From Bacteroidota bacterium (lineage in GTDB: Bacteria > Bacteroidota > Rhodothermia > Rhodothermales > UBA10348), in the NCBI GenBank assembly GCA_024640835.1, contig JAHEEH010000122.1, forward strand, positions 1-6,396: a stretch of DNA of 6,396 nucleotides, read 5' to 3'. Under the pieces are notes generated by a model that searched no databases, was not told the DNA's origin, and was given only the letters and a program-made list of their open reading frames with translations. The position numbers and the translations under genes were made by a program. This document shows positions 1 through 5,320 of this stretch, piece by piece. The stretch's first letter is position 1, and the number at the start of each line of letters is the position of its first letter.

Positions 1-431
1 TCCGCCGGGACGCCCAGCCGAAAGGCCACCTCGATGTCGGACATCGAGCCATCGACTGCATAGCCGCGCGGCTCTCCGTCGGCCGGGGAAACGGTAGGCT
101 GTCGGGCTGGAACCGGGGCCGAGACGACCGGCTCCGCGGAGGGTGGAGGAACGTGCACGGACGGAGCCGGCGCATCTGCGGCGTCCGGCAGATCGCCCGC
201 CGATACGACCCGAAGGACCTGTCCCACGCGGATCACGGTGCCTTCGATCCGGTTGATGCGCTGCAGCTGGGCCACCGTCAGCCCGTACCGTCCGGCGATG
301 CGGAAGAGCGTTTCTCCGGCCTGCACCGTGTGCGTGGAATCACGACCCTGCGCCCTGCAGGGTTCGGCCTGCGATCCGATCAGCAGGCAGGCGACCACGC
401 TCGTCCACGAGATCGTGCGGATAATGCTCAT
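1..431 (-). CDS. LysM-domain secreted protein (3' end cut by window edge)
   Basis: The N-terminal 143 residues are visible; the frame is open to the left edge. Residues 1-27 look like a signal peptide with a hydrophobic core around 9-20 and a possible cleavage after CRA-27; a lipobox-like VVAC at 12-15 is a weaker alternative. Residues 34-76 form a clear LysM domain, beginning HTVQAGETLFRIAGRYGL and ending with the typical I-R-V-G-Q-V-L segment, so peptidoglycan or other GlcNAc-polymer binding outside the cytoplasm is expected. A Pro/Ala/Val-rich linker covers about 82-118. It is followed by YAVDGSMSDIEVAFRLGV, which resembles a degenerate second LysM lacking the usual G-[DE]-[ST]-L core. Any catalytic domain would lie off-window. 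The ATG overlaps the TGA of the upstream TPR gene (ATGA), and a purine-rich AAGGGGGAG sits just upstream, so translational coupling is likely. It is the last visible gene of the operon. The LysM call is sure; the full protein's role is not. Confidence 0.9.
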   Translation of the reverse strand, partial: MSIIRTISWTSVVACLLIGSQAEPCRAQGRDSTHTVQAGETLFRIAGRYGLTVAQLQRINRIEGTVIRVGQVLRVVSAGDLPDAADAPAPSVHVPPPSAEPVVSAPVPARQPTVSPADGEPRGYAVDGSMSDIEVAFRLGVPA

Positions 432-757
432 GGGGCTCCCCCTTCCGTGCCGAGGAATTCCAGGCGGGCTCGTTCAAGCTCCGCCCGCGCATGATGATCG
501 CCCTGGCGCCCGGCCTCGACGATGCCTTCGTCCAGTGTCCTCTCGGCATCGCCCGGACGGCCGAGTCTCCCGTACAGCCGGCCGAGATGGTAGTAGGTGC
601 CCACGTAGTCCGGCTGGTCGGCAACGAGGCCCTCGAACCAGGCCAGCGCGGCCTCCAGGTTCTGATCCTTGAGGTACTCGGTCGCGATGGCAAACCGGAC
701 GAATCCGTCGTCCGGATCCTCCGCGTGGAACGCCAGCAATGCATCGAGTCGACTCAT
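428..757 (-). CDS. Small tetratricopeptide-repeat (TPR) protein
   Basis: This complete 109-residue protein has no signal peptide or membrane segment, so it is probably cytoplasmic. Two helical repeats with TPR spacing are visible. The first covers roughly residues 17-50, with A..YL....L..AL.WFE.LV...P. The second covers about 51-84, with Y..LG.LY.RLGR..DA...L..GI. The tail to residue 109 is charged and helical. TPR units mediate protein-protein contacts; no partner can be named from sequence. The start is well supported: the TAG stop of the TPM gene is part of a strong TAGGAGGG Shine-Dalgarno that ends 5 nt before the ATG. Its own TGA overlaps the LysM gene start by 4 nt. Position in the operon suggests it serves the LemA/TPM/LysM envelope proteins, perhaps as a scaffold; this is inference. 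Two repeats are few for a TPR fold, so it may dimerise or cap another helical protein. Confidence 0.88.
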   Translation of the reverse strand: MSRLDALLAFHAEDPDDGFVRFAIATEYLKDQNLEAALAWFEGLVADQPDYVGTYYHLGRLYGRLGRPGDAERTLDEGIVEAGRQGDHHARAELERARLEFLGTEGGAP

Positions 758-766
758 GAGACCCTC

Positions 767-1558
767 CTACCAGCTACCGCCGGCTCCCCCACCCCCGAAC
801 GATCCGCCGCCGCCGCCGAACCCGCCGAAACCTCCTCCGCCACCGAAACCTCCTCCGAAGCCCCCACCCAATCCTCCTCCGAAGCCTCCGTGACGATGTC
901 CGAAGCCCGGGTTGCCCCAGATGATGACGGGGCCGCTCCGGGAGCGGTACCGGGTGCCACCGGGGCCCGATCCTCCCTGCCTGGCCGAGGAGACGACGAT
1001 GACGAGGATCACGACGACGATGAACAGGATCGCGACGGTGCGGACGTCGAACGGAGCACCGTCGGGTGCAATCGCGTCGAACTCGCCGGCAGAGGCGAGC
1101 ATCAGGGCGTCCACCGCGTCCGAGAGCCCGGCGTAGAAACGACCCTCACGGAACCTCGGAACGATCAGGCGACGGACGATCCGGCTCAGCACTGCGTCCG
1201 GAAGGGCACCTTCGAGACCGAATCCCGACGCGATGAACACCTCCCGATCGTCCCGAGAGACCAGGACGACGATCCCGTTGTCACGTCCCTGCTGGCCCAC
1301 CCCCCACGAACGGCCCAGTGCCGTGGCATAGTCGACCGGCGCCGCACCGTCCAGTGACGCGATGGTCACGACGACGATCTGGGTGGAGGTCGTGTCCGCG
1401 AACCCTGCCAGACGCTGCGAAAGGAGCCGTTCCTCCTGCGCCGAGAGCATGTCGGCCGTGTCGGTTACCCATGTACCCGACGGTGCGAGTACGACCGGCG
1501 TCTGGGCAGACGCCGGAACGGCCGCCAAGGCCAAGAGCAGAACGAGGGCTAGCCTCAC
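767..1558 (-). CDS. TPM-domain (YgcG-like) exported membrane protein with Gly-rich C-terminal tail
   Basis: The protein is 263 residues, starting at GTG. Residues 1-19 form a signal peptide (PASA before QT). Residues about 30-155 match the TPM fold (TLP18.3/Psb32/YgcG family): V.D.A..LS..E...L, then TQIVVVTIASLDG, DYA..LGRSWGVG..G.DNGIVVLVS, SGFGLEG.LPDA, and P.FREGRFYAGL. A single membrane helix lies at about 173-190 (TVAILFIVVVILVIVV). After a short basic stretch (RYRSR) comes a low-complexity tail, 215-263, made almost only of Gly and Phe and ending GGSW, a common ending in bacterial TPM proteins. The predicted topology puts the TPM domain outside the membrane and the tail in the cytoplasm. 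Some plant TPM domains show phosphatase activity and others act in photosystem II repair; bacterial function is poorly known. The gene follows lemA by 13 nt, a pairing seen in many bacteria. The GTG has no good ribosome binding site, so coupling to lemA is likely. Confidence 0.93.
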   Translation of the reverse strand: MRLALVLLLALAAVPASAQTPVVLAPSGTWVTDTADMLSAQEERLLSQRLAGFADTTSTQIVVVTIASLDGAAPVDYATALGRSWGVGQQGRDNGIVVLVSRDDREVFIASGFGLEGALPDAVLSRIVRRLIVPRFREGRFYAGLSDAVDALMLASAGEFDAIAPDGAPFDVRTVAILFIVVVILVIVVSSARQGGSGPGGTRYRSRSGPVIIWGNPGFGHRHGGFGGGLGGGFGGGFGGGGGFGGFGGGGGSFGGGGAGGSW

Positions 1559-1571
1559 GGAAACGATTCGG

Positions 1572-2171
1572 TCAGTTGAATTCCACGACCGGAGCCTTGT
1601 CCGATCCGGGATCGGCCTCGAACGAAGCGCGACGCTCGAACCCGGTAAGGGAGGCGACGATCGAAGTGGGAAAGCGCCGGACGGAGGTATTGAACGAGGC
1701 CACGGCCGCGTTGTAGTCCCGGCGGGCCTGGTTGATGCGGTTCTCCGTTCCCTCGAGCTGCGCCTGCAGATCGCGGAAAGCCTCCGTGGCGCGAAGGTCG
1801 GGGTAGTTCTCCGAGACGGCGAGAAGGCGCCCGAGAGCGGACCCGAGCGAGCCCTGGGCCTCGGTGAACGCCCGCAGTCGCTCCGGATCGGACAGATCGC
1901 CCGCCTGGAGCGTGATCGAAGTGGCCCGGGCACGCGCGCTGGTGACGGCCTCGAGCGTCCCCGCCTCGAAGTCGGCCGCGCCCTGCACGGTGGACACGAG
2001 GTTCGGTATGAGATCGGATCGCCGCTGGTACTGCGTCTCGACGTTCGCCCACGCCTGGATGACGCCCTCGTCCGACGCCACGAGGCCGTTGTAGGCCCCG
2101 CACCCGGCACATCCGCCGAACGCGACGACCAGAATGACGAATACGGCGATCAGCGTGCCCTTGCTTCGCAT
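1572..2171 (-). CDS. lemA: LemA family membrane protein
   Basis: The protein is 199 residues from the chosen ATG, a usual LemA length (about 185-200). An N-terminal membrane segment at 5-20 (GTLIAVFVILVVAFGG) is followed by Cys21 and Cys24. The family signature is nearly complete: YNGLV..DE.V..AWA.VE.QYQRRSDLIPNLV (27-59), ARA.ATSI (80-86), LGRLLAVSENYPDLRA (113-128), F.DLQ.QLEGTENRI..AR.DYN.AV (132-157) and FNTSVRRFP (160-168). LemA proteins are small anchored proteins with a long helical bundle, extracytoplasmic in most models; their molecular role is unknown. ATG 2171 was chosen because it places a short basic n-region (MRSK) before the hydrophobic helix. In-frame ATGs at 2198 and 2228 would add Pro/Gly-rich residues unlike the family. 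None of the three has a convincing Shine-Dalgarno. FGGC at 18-21 is only a poor lipobox. It heads the four-gene operon and is divergent from the S41 protease. Confidence 0.95.
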   Translation of the reverse strand: MRSKGTLIAVFVILVVAFGGCAGCGAYNGLVASDEGVIQAWANVETQYQRRSDLIPNLVSTVQGAADFEAGTLEAVTSARARATSITLQAGDLSDPERLRAFTEAQGSLGSALGRLLAVSENYPDLRATEAFRDLQAQLEGTENRINQARRDYNAAVASFNTSVRRFPTSIVASLTGFERRASFEADPGSDKAPVVEFN

Positions 2172-2374
2172 GGCATAAAGACCGGATGGTGGCTGCATGG
2201 TGACGGGCCCGGGGCCCGGGTGCGGCATACGAGCCGCGTGGCGACGGGTTTCTCCCGCCTCGGCCCGGAGGCCGGACGCGACCCGGCCCGAAGGGGCGTT
2301 CCGCGGTCCCGACGAAACAAATGCAGCCCCGCCGGCGAATCACTCCCCACCCGACCGATCACCGATCCGCGTTC
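2172..2374. promoter_or_regulatory. Divergent intergenic region between lemA operon and S41 protease gene
   Basis: This 203-bp spacer must hold the promoters of both units, since the genes are divergent and no other gene fits. I see no confident -35/-10 pair on either strand. Visible structure: a run of overlapping GGGCCC/CCCGGG palindromes at 2205-2220, just upstream of lemA, and a perfect tandem copy of the 7-mer ACCGATC at 2354-2360 and 2361-2367, seven bases before the protease ATG. Neither flanking start codon has a Shine-Dalgarno sequence. The promoter role is inferred from gene orientation, not from a recognised motif. Confidence 0.5.
2354..2367 (+). repeat. Tandem 7-bp direct repeat before the S41 protease start
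   Basis: ACCGATC occurs twice in immediate succession, ending seven bases before the ATG at 2375. The position would suit a regulator site or simply be part of the untranslated leader. Chance occurrence is possible in such GC-rich DNA. Confidence 0.4.
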
Positions 2375-4054
2375 ATGACCAGGACCTATACCCGATTCCT
2401 CCTTCCCGCGCTCCTTCTCTTCGTCGTCGGACTCCTGGCGGGAGCCCGCTTCGGAGGGCTGTTCCGAGGCCCGGACTCGCTGGAGCAGCTCCGGAAGCTG
2501 GAAGATGCGTACATGCTCATCGACCGCAAGTACGTCGAGGACGTCCCGGCCGAGAAGCTCGTGGAACGGGCGATCGAGGCCATGCTGGACGAACTGGATC
2601 CGCACTCGTCCTACATCTCGGCCGACCTGGTGCCCCGGGTGCAGGAAGGGTATCGCGGGACCTTCGGCGGTATCGGGATCTGGTTCGAGTCCCCGCCGGA
2701 CGACACCGCCCGCGTCACGTCCATCATTCCGGACGGTCCGAGCGAGGAGGTCGGGCTCCAGCCGGGCGACCTCATCGTCGCCGTGGATGATTCCGTGGTC
2801 GTCGGCCTCATTTCGACCGGAATCCAGGACCTGATCAAGGGCGAGGTGGGAACGAACGTCCGGCTCACCATCCTGCGCCGCGGGGTCCCCGAAGCCTTCG
2901 ACGTCACGATCAGGCGCGGGCGGATTCCGCTCTTCAGCATCGACGCGAGCTACATGATCGACGCCACGACCGGGTACGTCCGGATCGGGCGGTTCGCCAT
3001 GACCACGCATACGGAGTTCCGGGACGAGCTCGCCGAGCTCAAGAAGAACGGCATGAAGCGCCTGGTGCTGGACCTGCGCGACAATCCGGGAGGCATCAAG
3101 CAGACGGCCGTCCTGGTCGCGGACGAGCTGCTCCCCGAGGGCAAGACGATCGTCTTCACGAAGAGCAGGAACGAGAGCGAGGAAGAGACCGACGTGTCGC
3201 GACCCGGCGGGCTCTTCGAGACGGGCCCGGTCATCGTGCTGGTGAACGAAAACACCGCATCGGGCAGCGAGATCGTCTCCGGCGCCCTGCAGGATCACGA
3301 CCGCGCGCTCATCGTGGGGCGCAGGACATTCGGCAAGGGCCTCGTTCAGCGCCCGTTCGAGCTTCGGGACGGGAGTGTGCTGCAGCTGACCGTCTCCAAG
3401 TACTACATGCCGTCGGGACGCCTGATCCAGACGCCGTACGAGGACGGCAACATCGAAGCCTACTACGAATCGAAGCGCGGAGACCTGCGGGCCGCCACGT
3501 ATTCCCCGACCGAGTACCTGGAGCACATTCCCGATTCCCTCCGCTTCTCGACGAGCGCCGGGCGCACGGTCTTCGGAGGCGGAGGCGTGATGCCGGACAT
3601 CGTCGTGCCGCCCGACAGCCTCGCCCCCATCAACCACCGGATCGTCGGGGCGGTGGTTTCCCGCTCCCTCGACGCCATCTACGCACGGCAGTGGTTCCTG
3701 GAGCGCGAGCCCGGGATCCGGACGGAGTGGACGGACCGCCGAGCGGAGTTCCGGGAGTCGTTCTCGTTCGACGACGCGTCCATGGACGGTTTCTGGAAGT
3801 ACCTCGCCGAGAACGACATCGTGATCTCCGACGACACGTCGGGCACGGACGGTCAGTTTCGGTACACCCGCGAGGAGCAGCGAGCGGTGGATTCCGTTCT
3901 CCGCACCGTTCTCAAGGCGCGGATCGCACAGCGTCTGTACCGGAGCGAGGCGTGGTTTCCCATCTTCAACCGGATCGATCCGATGGTCCAGGCCGCGCTC
4001 GAACAGTGGGCCGGTGCGGAAGCCCTGGCGGTGAGCACGCGACCCGGCAGGTGA
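2375..4054 (+). CDS. S41 family C-terminal processing peptidase (CtpA/Prc type)
   Basis: The protein is 559 residues. A signal anchor lies at 8-25 (FLLPALLLFVVGLLAG), so the enzyme should sit in the periplasm tethered to the inner membrane. Residues about 35-90 hold the N-terminal helical region (KLEDAYMLIDRKYVED, LDELDPHSSYI). A PDZ domain follows at about 93-175 (GTFGGIGIWF; GLQPGDLIVAVDD), then the S41 core at about 190-360, with YVRIGRF, LVLDLRDNPGG and NENTASGSEI. The catalytic Ser is Ser296, 25 residues before Lys321 in TFGKG, with Gln325 four further on; this matches the Ser-Lys-Gln spacing of Prc and CtpB. About 110 residues (445-559) follow the core as a charged helical extension, longer than in minimal CtpA. 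The family trims or degrades exported proteins from their C-termini. ATG 2375 was preferred over an in-frame ATG at 2321 because it puts the hydrophobic anchor close to the N-terminus. No Shine-Dalgarno is visible. The substrate is unknown. Confidence 0.96.
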   Translation: MTRTYTRFLLPALLLFVVGLLAGARFGGLFRGPDSLEQLRKLEDAYMLIDRKYVEDVPAEKLVERAIEAMLDELDPHSSYISADLVPRVQEGYRGTFGGIGIWFESPPDDTARVTSIIPDGPSEEVGLQPGDLIVAVDDSVVVGLISTGIQDLIKGEVGTNVRLTILRRGVPEAFDVTIRRGRIPLFSIDASYMIDATTGYVRIGRFAMTTHTEFRDELAELKKNGMKRLVLDLRDNPGGIKQTAVLVADELLPEGKTIVFTKSRNESEEETDVSRPGGLFETGPVIVLVNENTASGSEIVSGALQDHDRALIVGRRTFGKGLVQRPFELRDGSVLQLTVSKYYMPSGRLIQTPYEDGNIEAYYESKRGDLRAATYSPTEYLEHIPDSLRFSTSAGRTVFGGGGVMPDIVVPPDSLAPINHRIVGAVVSRSLDAIYARQWFLEREPGIRTEWTDRRAEFRESFSFDDASMDGFWKYLAENDIVISDDTSGTDGQFRYTREEQRAVDSVLRTVLKARIAQRLYRSEAWFPIFNRIDPMVQAALEQWAGAEALAVSTRPGR

Positions 4055-4073
4055 TCCGGGTCGCCGACCTGCC
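4046..4073 (+). terminator. Possible stem-loop terminator or attenuator at the end of the S41 gene
   Basis: A perfect 7-bp inverted repeat, GGCAGGT (4046-4052) and ACCTGCC (4067-4073), brackets the stop codon. Inside it a 3-bp CGG/CCG stem with a GTCG loop can form. It is GC-rich but is followed by CTTTCCCC rather than a T-run, so it is not a canonical rho-independent terminator. It could weaken read-through into the downstream repeat-protein gene or protect mRNA ends. Confidence 0.35.
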
Positions 4074-4104
4074 ACCGCACCGCTTTCCCCACACCGGCTT
4101 CACG

Positions 4105-4162
4105 AAGGAGGCGTAACAATCCGGGCGCGGATCTCGTCCACCGGGCGGAATTTGCCTCCCGG
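4105..4162 (+). promoter_or_regulatory. Structured leader with isolated Shine-Dalgarno upstream of the repeat-protein gene
   Basis: AAGGAGG at 4105-4111 is the strongest Shine-Dalgarno in the window, yet no ATG, GTG or TTG lies at normal distance. An in-frame ATC begins 7 nt downstream (4119). Two small hairpins follow: ATCCG-GGCG-CGGAT (4119-4132), and CCGGGCGG/CCTCCCGG with one mismatch and an AATTTG loop (4141-4162), ending 4 nt before the ATG at 4167. Either the leader controls translation by folding, or translation starts at the rare codon ATC. Both readings are inference. Confidence 0.4.
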
Positions 4163-4166
4163 ATCC

Positions 4167-5285
4167 ATGCGTGCCTTTCTCGCGTCCGTCCTCCTCGCGC
4201 TGGTCATTGCCCCGTCGGCACGGGCCCAGGTCGGCATCCCGTCCGAGAAAGCCGGACTCGTGATCGGCGACGCGCCGCGCGTCGACGGCGTGCGCATCAA
4301 CTTCCGTGACCGGCACCTGCGGCACGTACGCGGCGTCAACCTCACGATCTGGTTTCCGTACGATCGCCCGCATGGCAGTTTCCGGGGCGACGTCGATGGC
4401 CTCGCCATCGGTCTGCCGGCGACCGGAGGCCGCGACATCCGCGGACTGGCCTGGGGCCTGGCCGGAGTGGGCGCGGGACGCGACCTGCAGGGCCTGGCCT
4501 TCGGTGGTCTCGGAGCAGGAGCGGGACACGATTTCAGAGGCATCGGATTCGGTGGCCTGGGCGCGGGCGCGGGGCACGACCTGCAGGGCCTGATGTTCGG
4601 CGGTGCGGGCGCGGGTGCGGGTCATGACGCGGTCGGCGTCCTGTTCGGAGGACTCGGGGCCGGCGCCGGGAACGACGCGACCGGCATCCTCTTCGGAGGG
4701 CTCGGGGCCGGAGCCGGACGCGATGCGACCGGCATCCTCTTCGGAGGGCTCGGGGCCGGAGCCGGACGCGATGCGACCGGCATCCTCTTCGGGGGACTTG
4801 GAGTGGGAGCCGGACGCGACATGACAGGCATCATTTTCGGAGGCCTCGGAGCGGGCGTCGGGAACGACCTGAAAGGCATCGCGATCGGCGGAATCGGCGT
4901 GGGCGCCGGTCATGACGCGACAGGCCTCATGATCGGGAGCATCGGCGTGGGTGCGGGCAACACCCTCACGGGCATCGCCATCGCCGGCGTCGGGGCCGGC
5001 GCGCCTACCGTGCGGGGCCTGATCCTGGCACCGGCGAGCGGCGGAGAAGACGTGCAGGGAGCGATCATCTCGCCCGCGTTCTTCGACGTACGGCCGGACG
5101 GGGAATTCCACGGCGTTTCGGTCTCGGCGTACAATCGCGTCCGTGGCGAGGTCCATGGCCTGACGATCGGCATCGTCAACTACGCCCGGTCCCTGCACGG
5201 CCTCCAGGTCGGACTCGTGAACATCGCGCGCAACAACCGACCCGGTCTCCGCGTGCTGCCGATCCTGAACGCGCACTTCGACTGA
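4167..5285 (+). CDS. Secreted Gly/Ala-rich 16-residue tandem-repeat protein, function unknown
   Basis: The protein is 372 residues with a signal peptide at 1-20 (cleavage APSARA before QVG). Residues 21-88 contain looser 'V.GV.L..W' and 'GLAIGLP' segments. Residues 89-280 are twelve head-to-tail 16-residue units, consensus [RHN]D-x-x-G-[IL]-x-[FI]-G-G-L-G-A-G-A-G. Residues 281-372 return to a degenerate form (HGLTIGIVNYARSLHGLQVGL) and end LPILNAHFD. The C-terminal 'hGLQhGLhN' pattern resembles surface repeat proteins such as the LA_2272 family of Leptospira; that is a pattern-level judgement from memory. Regularly spaced hydrophobic triplets between Gly-rich turns suggest stacked short beta strands, either a solenoid or a barrel; there are no Cys or catalytic motifs. 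ATG 4167 has the signal peptide directly behind it but no adjacent ribosome binding site; in-frame TTG 4152 and ATC 4119 are alternatives. The S41 gene lies 112 bp upstream and may be cotranscribed. Confidence 0.88.
   Translation: MRAFLASVLLALVIAPSARAQVGIPSEKAGLVIGDAPRVDGVRINFRDRHLRHVRGVNLTIWFPYDRPHGSFRGDVDGLAIGLPATGGRDIRGLAWGLAGVGAGRDLQGLAFGGLGAGAGHDFRGIGFGGLGAGAGHDLQGLMFGGAGAGAGHDAVGVLFGGLGAGAGNDATGILFGGLGAGAGRDATGILFGGLGAGAGRDATGILFGGLGVGAGRDMTGIIFGGLGAGVGNDLKGIAIGGIGVGAGHDATGLMIGSIGVGAGNTLTGIAIAGVGAGAPTVRGLILAPASGGEDVQGAIISPAFFDVRPDGEFHGVSVSAYNRVRGEVHGLTIGIVNYARSLHGLQVGLVNIARNNRPGLRVLPILNAHFD
4431..5006 (+). repeat. Twelve 48-bp coding tandem repeats
   Basis: Twelve consecutive 48-nt units encode the 16-residue repeats (residues 89-280). 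Outer units are diverged at DNA level, while the centre is nearly uniform. Units at 4677-4724 and 4725-4772 are identical base for base, and the identity continues to 4792. Unit length is a multiple of three, so gain or loss of units keeps the frame. The array lies wholly inside one gene and has no spacers, so it is not CRISPR. Confidence 0.93.
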
Positions 5286-5290
5286 TCGAC

Positions 5291-5320
5291 GGGCCGGTTC
5301 GTCAGCGGTCGGTCCGGCCC
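5291..5320. terminator. Possible shared stem-loop between convergent genes
   Basis: GGGCCGG (5291-5297) and CCGGCCC (5314-5320) form a 7-bp perfect inverted repeat with a 16-nt loop in the 16-bp space between two convergent stop codons and the adjoining last codons of the minus-strand gene. It could act on both strands. There is no T-run on either side, so it is a weak call resting mostly on position. Confidence 0.3.

Noticed and set aside
491..1357. Plus-strand frames opposite the TPR and TPM genes, including a short poly-Pro frame at 669-893
   Set aside because: The Pro-rich translation is simply the complement of the Gly codons in the TPM tail. No start site or motif supports them.
1559..2110. 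Extension of the TPM frame upstream of GTG 1558, giving a 447-residue protein
   Set aside because: The extension overlaps lemA in another frame, is Arg/Ser-rich, and would bury the clear signal peptide in the middle of the protein.
2205..2220. GGGCCC/CCCGGG palindromes as a terminator or defined operator
   Set aside because: They lie upstream of two divergent starts, not after a gene, have no T-run, and could be chance in this base composition; kept only as a minor note.
1362..2378. A 338-residue open frame on the plus strand opposite lemA and the TPM gene start
   Set aside because: The minus-strand LemA signature is unmistakable; this frame is its shadow.
2150..4075. A 641-residue open frame on the minus strand opposite the S41 protease
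   Set aside because: The plus strand carries all S41 and PDZ motifs with the catalytic residues. The antisense frame is Arg/Asp/His-rich with no motif, as expected in GC-rich DNA.
4431..5006. Regular repeats as a CRISPR array
   Set aside because: The units are directly adjacent with no unique spacers, lie in frame inside one gene, and no cas gene is nearby.
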